From the NCBI GenBank assembly GCA_035222895.1, contig JAVYIG010000169.1, forward strand, positions 186,001 to 250,000: DNA of 64,000 nucleotides, written 5' to 3'. This document shows positions 45,001-57,600 of this stretch, piece by piece. Positions within the stretch are counted from its first letter, which is position 1. Each line of letters starts with the position of its first letter. Made by a program: the position numbers and the translations under genes. The DNA is from Strongylocentrotus droebachiensis. Taxonomy: Eukaryota > Echinodermata > Echinoidea > Camarodonta > Strongylocentrotidae. Below the pieces are notes generated by a model. The model saw only the letters and a list, made by a program, of their open reading frames with translations, did no database searches and was not told where the DNA came from.

Positions 45001-48000
45001 TATAATTATCCATACCGGCTTTTTCTAAACACTGGGGTCAGGCTAGCTGCGCCAATATTTTGTTAATGGTGTCTTCAAATCGGCTTTATAAGATGGGAAA
45101 TTTATTGAAGAAGAGATTTGAAATTGTCAACGGCAATTTTGAAACATTTTTAATCGTGTCTTTCTATCATGTTCAAGGGGAAAATTCACTCATAGAGATT
45201 CAGTAAAGGCATAGGGCCTACCGTAATACAAAACGAAAGAAAGATTTGGAGGTGGAAAAAGATTCATCTCTTTATTTCTCTTTTCTTCTAGGCCTACAAT
45301 GTAATTCTTTATTTTCTGCAATTAATCTTCCCCATCTTTTTGTTAATTATTAATTCTTCTGGTGCATTCTACCACAATTTCCATTAGGCCTTTAATACAC
45401 TCAGTTTCTGTATTTCTCAATTTTCCCTTTTCTTCGTTAATTTGTTCTTTGTTTCATTTCATTTTCTCTTTCTATATGTCCATCATTCCTCGTAATTCTC
45501 ATCATGTTAAGTTTTATTCCTTATTGTCATATGTCAGTCTTTTACAAACATTGTTCTACATCCATTCTATCCCTTTATTTACCTTTTCTTTTTTAGTAAT
45601 TCTTGATTTTCCCCAACCCTTTTCTTTTCATCTTTATCACTGTGAAATCTGGCCAATAATTTGTTTCAATTCCTTTTGTTTGTCCTTTGTATTCCTTTAT
45701 TGGTAGTTCTTATTTCTTAATATCCCACAATTCATATTCTCACTCTATCCAAATATGAGGCGAATTTTCATTGACTAGATCAAACATGAAAGTAGAAATG
45801 GATAAATCATGTAAATTATACACATTTAGGATTCGCAATCTTTTAAAAAATGGATCGCAAGGAGTTCTCCATTCACTAAATGTTTATAGGCCTATCATAT
45901 TCCCTCGTAGTATTACACTTTCTCTAAAATCCACTTTAGCCACCTGGTATTTTGTCTTCCCTACTGCAGCCTTAATTCTTGTCTTCTTATTTTTCTTTAA
46001 AAAAAAAAAGCAATCACAACTTCCAACTTCTTTTTAAACTAAATTTCCACACGCACCCCTTTGAAAAAATGGTTACAAACAGTCGCTAATCTAAGATAAG
46101 ATTTTCCCAGCGTTTAGGGCCGATTTAAGAGACACCAACACCAAAATAATTGTCCAGCGCGCTGCGACCCTAGTGTTTGGTATAAGCCTCCTTACCTGAC
46201 TGTAGAGAACTTTCTCTTATTTCTGCTGGAATTGCTTGAAAATGATGTGTCAATGCAAATAAATAGAACAGATTGTAAAAATAAGCAAGTTATGCATTCT
46301 GGTTTGTTAATATATTTTTAAGCTTTTAACATTTCATTGTTAATTCAAATTACTTTCATTTCTAAAGAATACAAACAAATATATCATACTGAAATGTGTA
46401 GGACATGGTTGATAATCAGTTGAAAAACGTACGATAAATATATTGAAAAACCTGACTTGAATCATAAAGAACTAAACATTTCGTATAATTTTCCATAATC
46501 TACAAGAAACTGCAGGGTTCATTTTTTCTTTTCTTTACCCTATACCTAAGCAAATCAAGACAAGAAAAATAAAATGTTTTAAATGCATTGCTGGCTGGAT
46601 TCGAATAATGCTCCGATAACGCCATTGATTACACACATTTCAAGAGGCAAGAGATGTAAGAGATAAGGCGATTATTTTTGCCTTTATAATTATGTTATTA
46701 GGTACATTTATATTGAACACAAATCCATCCAATGGAATGGTGAAGATGCATGCAAAGTTTTATCAATACATTGTTTTTGGCTCAGCTGCCCTAATGGACT
46801 CAATACCCGGTTTGGAGGGTACCTTTTGTAAAGTGACGTCTTGCCGAAGGGTATTACTGTTGGGGCGGCACTAGAGCCGTGAACCATGTGATTCAAAGTC
46901 CGGTAACGTATTCACTTGACCACGACATATGGTTGATTTTTTAAATAACAAATTTATAAATGAATAATACCTGTATCTTCGTAATCACTTGAAATAGGTT
47001 TAGAGTTCCTGTTATCATCAACTGCATTTCAACGAAGAGAGAAGGAAAACACACAATGCAATTTCATGTCCCGTGAACGATTGAACAATGTAATTACTGC
47101 CCTCCACGTAAGTTTGCAGACAGAGGAAACGTATAGGCCTTGCAAGAAACAATAAGTTTATTGACCCCCCTTTTAACTCGGATAAGCGCACCTTTCACAT
47201 GCGCCCTTTTTCTTTTCTAATAAGTGCCCCTTTTCCTAATGATAAGTGCCTCCATTAAAAATGAACACCTTCTCCTTCTCATAAATGCCCCTTTTCATCT
47301 CTGGTAAATGACCCTTTTCAGGTACAAGAAGTTACTCCTTTTCACTTCAGATAAGTACCCCCTTCACTTCCGATAAATTCCCCTATCAAAATCAGAAAAT
47401 CTGGTCGGTACCCCTTTTCTTTCAACAAATGTAAGATTTCCTTTATTAGTAGGCACAACACACTAGCATTTCATATTAATAGGAGGTGCTCAAAATCCGT
47501 GCCATTTGAAAGATCTCTTCAAAAGATTTCTTTTTTAAAGCAATATATTGTACTGTGTACAAAGTGAAACAAAATCATCCCTGATAATGTAATCACAATG
47601 AAAGGTATATACCAATGTCTAAAACATTGTATATTTTTGCTTTGAAATTACCCTTTGAAGGTGCCCTTTTTCTTGGTGCCCCCTCCCCTTCCAAATGTGG
47701 AGGTCGCTTGGCCGCCCCTGGCCAAAATGATGCATTTCTCGCCCCTTGATCGCATATGACCCGGTACAAGTCGTACACAAGTCATCGCAAATCATACCGA
47801 GTTCACGTGACTCGTAAAGCAGGGCTCCCACTTAGCCGAGTTGGAGCCTCGAGTTGTGGCGAGCTGGCACGATCTTATGGCAAGCAGTTTTATCATTAAA
47901 ACATATTTCTTGATATCAAGAATTTAATTCTTGATATCACGAAATCGATTTCCTGATATCACGAAATCGAATTCCTAATATCACGAAATCGAATTCTAGA

Positions 48001-49384
48001 TGTCAAGAATTACCATTGCTTTACAACGTAAAATTATTTCTTGATAACAAGAATTGATTTCTTGATATCAATTAATAATACAACGGCTTGCCATAAGATC
48101 GTGCCAGCTCGCCACAACTCGAGGTTCCAACTCGGCTCGTACATCCATCGTAGGAAACTCGATAATGCGTCGTATGGTAATTCATGCAAATACCATACAA
48201 ATTAGTAAATTTCAAGCGAGTTCAAGCTCGCGCCAGCTCGCCACAACTCGAAGCTCCAACTCGGCTAAGTGGGAGCCCTGCTTTACACTTAAGTATATCG
48301 AGTGCTATTTGCGTTTCCAAGAGTGGAGTACGAGCACGACGACCGTGCTGCAAGTCATGCCGAGTTGCCCACAGATTAACGCGAGTTTATATCGAGTACT
48401 GGGACTTACAGCGAGTTAGAAGATCTCGATAACTCGTTGGTAGATCGGTACAAGTCGTACACAGGTTATCGCCACTCATACCAATCAAGATCAAGAGGCG
48501 ATACATGCATCATTTTGGCCACAGGCAGCCAAGCGACTTACCTTGTGATTACATTATCAGGGAAGATTTCAATATTTGTTTAACTTTGTACACAGCACAA
48601 TATATTGCTTAGGCATCATACTTTGCAGTTGGGTGTGATGGTCTTTAAGTTATTTTCCAGCGAGCGAAGAAAGCAAGGAAAAAGTTTAGGATTTGTGAGG
48701 TCGCAGTGCAAAAAAAATTACATCTTATAAAGAGCAAAATACCCAATCCTGATGGGTTTATATGCAAATTATTATAACGGAAGACTGACAAAATCTTTCA
48801 TAAGTAACATAAGTATATCATCTTTAAATGCAAGCGAGCGAACGTGCGTTCGGACGAACCTTTGTGACCGTAGCATAAGCCGCCCTTAAGAACTCAAAGC
48901 ATTCAGGGAGTGAATTCTCATCAGATTGTCATTTACAACACCCGGATTGGGGGGGGGGGGGAACCAATTGTAAATTTAGTTCTTACTGAAGGCTATTAAT
49001 GCTGCGGCGGCACTAGAACCGCGAAATATGCGACCCAGAGTCTGGTAATGTATTCACTTTACAAATACATAAGGTTTAATTTTTGAAATAGCACAAACAT
49101 AAATGATTGATACCTATATCTGAGTTAAGCCTTGGACTAGGCATAGGGTTGCTGTTATCATCAATTGCATCTAATCGAAGGAAGAAAGATCAAACAATAC
49201 CTTTACAAAATCCCTATTTTCATCAGCTAGACACTACGCCTTCCTCCCTGAATCTGGGTTTTGACGAGAAAGTAATAGCTGTAAACATGGAAATCTTAAC
49301 AAATCTTATTTTCCTTATTTAGGTTTTTAAGAATGACACAAATACTAATATGCACACTTAAACCTATATATACAATCTCTCTCC

Positions 49385-49422
<38 letters not shown>

Positions 49423-51604
49423 CATGCAGACATAAATATAACCATACAGTTATGTTGTATTAACAATATACAGACTGAGTCAACAAAAAGTTTACACCTA
49501 GACAATTGCCAATTATTTTAAAAATCATCTATGAACAGTAAATTATTATACATCACATGGAAGAGTGTTTTATCCCAAATCATTTGGTACCATTTTTGTG
49601 TGGTATGTGTTCACGCTTGGATGAACACGAGGCATTGTTTGCGAGAGTGCAAAAATCGACTTGCGCCAAAGTTGCTTATGTGATGTTTGAATAAAACAAT
49701 TTGGATTTGGGTATTAATTCGGTCTTTGCAGATCCAAATTACATCCCTAACAAAATTAATCATGCAACACATATCAAATATTAACGAACATTTGTGCACG
49801 TGTGTGTGGGTGGTGTGACTTTGCCCTTTGCATAAAGCATAATGCAATGCATTTCATTTGATACATTTAATTCATTCTCTCACTCCACTAATCCCAACAT
49901 AATACATACTGTACGCATCACTTTGGCGCAAGTCGATTTTTGCACTATCGCAAACAATGCCTCGTGTTTATCCAAGCGTGAACACATACAACACAAAAAT
50001 GATACCACATGACTTGAGATGAAACACTCTTTCATAAGATGTATAATAATTTACTGTTCATAGATGAATTTTAAATAATTAGCAATTTTCTAGGTGTAAA
50101 CTTTTTTTTTTACTCACACGGTATATGTGTATAACCTAATTATTCGCCGGACACCACAACAACTGGTATATTACCCCAACCCTAACCCTAACCCTAAATT
50201 CAAAACAATACAACTTATCCAAATACTGACTGATGATTAAACCTTTTATTTCTAGGGGGGGGGGGGGGCTTTAAGTTTCCTCTGCCTGCACACGGACGTA
50301 GAGGGCAGTAAATACATTGTTCAATCGTTAACAGGACACGAAAATGTCCTGCTAAGGACCATGTCTACTAAATGACTCTTTTTTCTTCAATATAGCGTCT
50401 AAAGACGCTGTAAGGTATAATTATATATATATATATATATATATGTACACAAAATTGATTAAGGTTTAGTTTTAATCTGACAAATAGTGGTACCCTTACC
50501 TACTTGAAAAGAACTTTCATTTTCATATGCTGGAGGTGTTTGTTGATGATGTGTCAATGTAAACAAAAAGAAGATAATGTACAAATAAGCAAGTTTTGCA
50601 CTATTGTTTGTTTATCAATTTTTCAGTATGAACATTTCATTGTTAAATTACATTATTTTCATAACTAAACCATCAAATAAAAAATATGAAATATTGGAAT
50701 GAGCAGGGCATGAAATATAATCAGTTAAAAGAAACAAACCAGAACTATATGTAAAATTTCACATGAATCGTAACTAACTAACAATTACTATTAATTATCC
50801 ATTATCTACAAGTAATCCATGTATTTTTATTATTGTCCTTATCTTTACCGAACACCTGAACAAATCGCGAAAGGACAAATAAAATGTTCGGAATTACAGA
50901 TGCTGGCATGGATTTAAAAGACTTTTGAATTGAAGGTCCATGAGACCTATGCAGATAATGCTCCGATAACGTCATTGACTATTGTAGAATTCGCACATTT
51001 CAAGAGGCAAGAGATGCGAAAGATAAGGTGATTGTTTTTCCCAATTATGAAAGGTTCATCTACGTGTATATCGCGCACATATCCATCAAATGGGATGCTG
51101 AAGACGTAAACAACGTAGATTTATTACCTGGCTTTAGTTCAGCTGCCCTTAAGCAGTTAAAGCATTCAGGGAATGGGTGGAGGGTACCAATTGTAAATTT
51201 ACGTCTTGCCGAAGGCTATTACTATAGCGACGGCACTAGAACCGTAAACCATGCGATTCATAGTCTGGTAACGTATTCACTATACCAGGACATTAGGTTG
51301 ATTTTGGAAATTAAAGAATTATAAATGAATAATACCTCGGCCTTTATCGTAGTTATGCCTTGGACTAGGTATAGGGATGCTGGTATCATCAACTACATCT
51401 AAACGTAGAAAGAAAGAGCAAACAATATCTAAAACGAAACCTTCTTTTCATCAGCTAGATACTACACCATCATCCTGAAATCTGAGTTTTAAAGAAATAG
51501 TAATGGCTGTGTACACATGTAAATCTAAAGAATGTATATGTTCCTAATTTCGAAATTTAAAGATGAACAAATACTTAAATGCACACTTATCCCTATATAT
51601 ATCC

Positions 51605-51636
<32 letters not shown>

Positions 51637-54600
51637 CTCTCTATATATATATATATAATGCAGATATATATAACCCTACATGTTGCATCGACAGGATATC
51701 TTTATATAACCCTAATGATATATTAACCGGACATCATGAATAACTACATTTAAACAAAGCTAGAAGAAAACACGCAATACCTTTAATAAAACAAATCTTT
51801 ATTTCATCAGCCAGACACTACACCTTCCTCATGCGATCCGTTCTTAAGATTCGTTTCTTAAGAATTACAACGATAATAATACGCGCACTGAACCCTTTAT
51901 ATAATATTTATATAAGTGTGTCTGTCTGTCTCTCTTTCTCTCTCTCGCTCTACATATATGATTGAAGTTTAGTTTTAATCTGATAAATAGCGGTATCCTT
52001 ACCTGCTTGTAGAGAACTTTCTCCTTCATCTGCGAGAGGTGTTTGTTGATGACGTGTCAATGTAAACAAAAAGAAGTGAATGTCAAGTTTTGTACTTGTG
52101 TTCTAATCATTTTTTTAGTATGAACATTCCATTGTTAATGTTAATTGTTTTCATCAATAAGAAATACAAAATATATATATATATATTTATATATAACATA
52201 TTGGAATTTGCAGGGCATGAATAATAATCAGGTAAAACAAAAGAACATTAAATATATAAAAAGTTTGACTAGCATCATTAAGAACAAACAAATACGTATA
52301 CTTATTACTAATCTACAATACATCGATTTATTCTTATTTTTGTCTTATCTTTACCAATCACCTGAACAAATCGCGACAAGTAAAATAAAATGTTTTAAAA
52401 TACAGAGGCTGGCATGGAACCATGATACTTTTAAATTGAAGGTCCATGGGATTTATACAGGTAATGCTCTGATAACGTCATTGACTTTTGTAAAGTTCGC
52501 ACATTTCAAGAAGAGACAAGAAATGTAAAAGAAAAGGTGATTGTTTTTCCCTTAATGTTTATTATAATGGGTTCATTCATGTCGCGCCAAAAAATGAATC
52601 TAATTGGATGCTGGAGACTTATACAAAATAGTTTCATTACCCTGGCTTTAGTTCAGCTGCCCTTAAAGGTAATACAAAGTTTTAGTATGGGGTCATACAT
52701 TTCGTTCAAATGAACATATTGGAAGCATATGCGATTTGTAAATATTCAATGATCGTTGCCGTGGTTGAAATCGAGTCTAAAGTGATGACATTGTCAATTA
52801 TAAACTCTTTATGTTGTATAACGCCTTCTCAAGACTGAATATTACTTTAGCTTCAAAACAATGTTTTTGTTTTACTACAATCTACCAATTCGCTATTCCC
52901 GTTTAGAAATCATATATCAGAACTGCATATTCTGAGATTGTCATGGTCGCAGCTACCATGATGGCCTTAGGCGCTATTTGAAATAATTGAAATGAGCACC
53001 GGTAAATTTTTAGTTATTCGATTTGTAGGGGCTAATTTTGTTGTGCTTATAAAACATCCACAGGGGCATCCACATATATATCAACTATCCATCCAATTTT
53101 TAAAATTTCCCAAAACTTTGCATTACCCTTAAGCACTTAAAGCATTCAGGGAATGAGTTTCCACTAGAATGTAATTTACAACTCCTGGGTAGAGGGTACC
53201 AATTTTTTTATTTACCTCTTGCCGAAGGCTATAACTATAGCGGCGGCACTAGAACCGTGAACCACGTGATCAATAGTCCATGTCAATTTTTCACATTTTG
53301 CGTGTATTCTCTATGGGACATGACTTTTCCTCAAAAATGAATTCTACATTCCCGTCTTTCACGAGCAATATCTCCGTCGTTATAGCTTCGTTTTCGCTGA
53401 ACATCGAGTATGTTGAAGCTGAGACAATTAGCTATCACAAGTGTGCCATTCATTGCTCTATCAGATGCAGGGATCATGCTCATATTTCACTTGCAAAGTG
53501 GGATTTGAGAATTTCATTTTCCGTTTATGTGTAATCGCTTTGTGAAATGTTTTGGTATATCGGTAACGCACTTGACTTCCGACCTCGAGGTCCCTGGTTC
53601 GAGTCCGGGCGTCTCCAACTATTTTTTTTTCTTCACTTTTTTTTTCTTTTTGACCTTTTACTGTACCATTTCCTTTGAATATTAAAACACGTATAATCGC
53701 AAATAATGTAATAAACAACTATATTTACTTTATTATTACCCTATTATCACTTGATCATTACTTTTTGCGTGTAATCCTTATGGGAGATGACTTTTTCTCA
53801 AATCTGGATTCTACATTCCTGTCTTTTGTGAGCAATATCGCCATTATTTCTGCTTGGTTTGTGTTGATTTTTTAATATGTTGTAGCTGAGACTATATGTA
53901 ATCTAAATGTCTCCTCATTTTTTCAATCAGATGTCAGGATCATGCTCACGATCATGATCATGATCATCAATATCATCATGATCATCATTATGATGATGAT
54001 GATCATCATATTCATGGTCTGATGATGATCATGATCAACATCATCATGATCATGATCATCAACATTTAATCATGATGATCATCATCTTCATTATCATCAT
54101 CATCAACATTATCATCATCATCATTATCATCACCTTTACTATCATGATCATCATCATGATCATCATTGTTTACATGTACATGTCTATATAACTTCTCCCT
54201 TTCTCTACATAGTAATCATTCAAATATATCATAACACTGAAGACAGACCACCTTATTCGTCAAAGTGACGAATTAGAATCTAGTTATATATTTATTTTTA
54301 TTAATTTCTCCACTTTTTGGTGCAAGCGATTTCTCAATATCCATCCACCCAATTTCTCTCAATTTTGACACAGTCATAGTTCATCATCATGAGACGTGAC
54401 AGGAACATTTTTCAAGTACATCAAATTTATCATGATTAAGGTCAATATCCGTCCAACCAATTTAAGGTTAATTAACGCGCACGTACGCGTCCGTCCGCGC
54501 GTCGGTGCGCGCACACAAATTTAAAATGCTCAAAATCACTTTTTGATCAAATTAGAGTACACGGTTTCAGGCCATTTGCAGCATTTCAAAAACATGTTTG

Positions 54601-57600
54601 TGCACACCTGTGCGCGCGCGTTTTCGTGCGTAATTGTCGTACGCAACCTAGCATCGCCATTTTTCTTCTGTCAAGATATTTAACATTTTATTCTGACCAA
54701 TTTGGTACCATGTTTATCTCTTGATGACCATTGATAACGAAATGAGCGGCCATTCAAGATATACGTCCGTGCGTGCTAGCTCCTTTAATACAAAGCATAT
54801 ATGGACAAAAAACATGCATGTACAAAATCCTTTATAGCTCTTTGGGATGGCTGGTGACCCCCAACTTTGTTTTCATATTCAAACAAAGTGTGTGTCGGAA
54901 AATCGATTTCAGATCTCACTTTGCCCTTAGGTATATTATGACATCATCACAATGGCCTTGGAACTTAAATAACGAATTTGCATATTATGATGTCAGCATA
55001 TGTATCTCTGTTAATATTGATCGATTTTCTTCCAAATTTCGGTATGTTGTAGCTGTGACTATTCCCAACAAGATCAGCGTTCACCAGTTTTAATAACAAC
55101 CACCTAATTCGTCTTCATGACGATTTAAATTTCTCGTTTTAATTGTTTTCATTAATACAACAAATAAATATATATATATTTATATATAACATATTGGAAT
55201 TTGCAGGGCATGAAAGATAATCGGGTAAAACAAAAGAACAATAAATATTTAAAAAGTTTGACTAAAATCATTTAGAACTAACAAATACGTATACTTATTA
55301 CTTATCTACAAGACACCGATTTATTCTTATTTTTGTCTTATCTTTACCAATCACCTGAACAAATCGCGATAACTAATTTTTTTTTGGTGGAAATACAGAG
55401 GCTGGCATGGAATCATGATACTTTTAAATTGAAGGTCCATGGGACATATGCAGGTAATGCTCTTATAACGTTATTGACTATTGTAGAGTTCGCACATTTC
55501 AAGAAGGGCAAGAAATGCAAAAGAAAAGGTAATTGTTTTCTCTTAATATTTATTATGATAGGTTCATTCATGTCACGCAAAAAAAATGTATCTAATTGGA
55601 TGCTGAAGACGTATACAAAATAGTTTCATTACCCTGGCTTTAGTTCAGCTGCCCTTAAAGGTAATACAAAGTTTTGGTATGGGGTCATAAATTTTGTTCA
55701 AATGAACATATTGGAAGCATATGCGATTTTTGAATATTCAATGGTCGTTGTCGCGGTTGAAATGGAGTCTAAAGTGATGAAATTGTCAATTAGAAACTAT
55801 TTATGTTGTATAACGCCCTCTCATATTACTTTAGCTTCAAAACAATGTTTTGTTTACTACAATCTACCAATTCGCTATTCCCGTTTTGAAATCATATATC
55901 AGAACTGCATATTCTGAGATTGTCATGGTCGCAGCTAACATATGATGGCCTTAGGCGCTATTTGAAATATTGGAAATGAGCACCGGTAATTTTTTTGTTA
56001 TTCAATTTTGTAGGGGCTAATTTTTTTGTGCTTATAAAACATCCACAGGGGCATCCAAATATATCAACATGTTTAACAATTAATATCAATCCAATTTTTA
56101 AAATTTCCCAAAACTTTGCATTACCTTTTAGCACTTAAAGCATTCAGGGAATGAGTTCCCACCAGAATGTAATTTACAACTCCTGGGTGGAGGGTACCAA
56201 TTGTAAATTTACATTTTGCCGAAGGCCATTACTATAGCGGCGGTGAACCACGAACTGTGAACCACGTGATCCATAGTATGATATTAAACGTACTCACTAT
56301 ATATCAAGACATAACGTTGATTTTTGAAATAGCACAATTATAAATAAATAATACCTATATTGGAGTTATCCATTGGAATGGGTGTAGGGTTGCAGCTGCT
56401 GCTGTTATCATTAACTGCATCTGAACGAAGAAAGAAAGAAAACACGATACTTAAAACAAATACATATTTTCCTCAGCTAGACACTACACCATCCTTCTGA
56501 TATCTGGGTTTTGAAGAAATAGTAATAGTAATAATAGTACACATGGAAATCTCAACATAAATATGTTCCTCATTTACATTTTTATGAATGACAAAAATAC
56601 TAATATGCACACTTAACCCTATATATACAATATCATCCTCTCTCTCTCTCTCTCTCTCTTTCTTTATATACATAATACAGATATATATAAACAGACATGT
56701 TGTATTAACATGATATCTTTAATAACCCTAATGATACATTAACTGGACATCATAACAACTGGTATATTACCCTTACCCTTGACCTAAATTCAAAACAATA
56801 CAACTAATAAAACTACTGACTAATGAGTAAACATTTTGTTTCTAGGGGGCCTTTAAGTTTATTCTGGCTCAAAAAGCACGTAAGGGGCGGTAATTACATC
56901 GTTCAATCGTTATAATCAAACGAAAATGTACAAGCATGCACAAAATCACACCTGTAGTGCTGAAAACTCACCCTTCTGTTAAACAGCCCGATATTATTTT
57001 CAGTCTACTTTGAGGAATTAAAACATACCCCTCAAGACGCAACATGTCACACTCATGGTAACGAATGGGTATTCATTATATATGAGTTAAAAGGACTCAC
57101 TTCTTTATTCACAAAAACAATTGTAAAATCGCAACATCCCTTCAAAAAGTAATACATGTATTTGTATCCAAGGTAGTGGTAGTCTTGCTGACATGTAGAA
57201 TGCTGGAAATGGTATCATCATGCGCAAGCAGTATTATTAGGAAATTAAAAGAATACCTCCTCAGATCCCCGCTCTTTTATAGCCGGGTGGCGACCTATGT
57301 CATTTGAATTTTAAATTACTTTGAATTTATTTTGTGTGAAGCACTGCCTTAGCCCCTGGAATATGCACACACATTCAATAACTTTCTTTGTACATAGTAC
57401 ACAATCTCCTTCCACCTTACATTCTCCAACAAGATGAATACATTCTCAGATCCCCGCTCTTTTATAGCCGAGTGGCGATCTATCTCATTTGAATTTTAGA
57501 TTACTTTGAATTTCTTTTGTGGGAAGCACTGCATTAGCACCCGGAATGCTGGTGCGCCTGCGCATCGAGCGCCAGCACTACCGGTTTTTCTTCAAGTGCT

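Noticed and set aside
45362-45706. 114-codon hydrophobic plus-strand frame
   Set aside because: The region is pyrimidine-rich, which gives Phe/Leu/Ser codons by composition alone.
53461-53718. Minus-strand frame with DARTRTRDLEVGSQVRYRY
   Set aside because: This is the reverse translation of a tRNA-like sequence, a common false protein.
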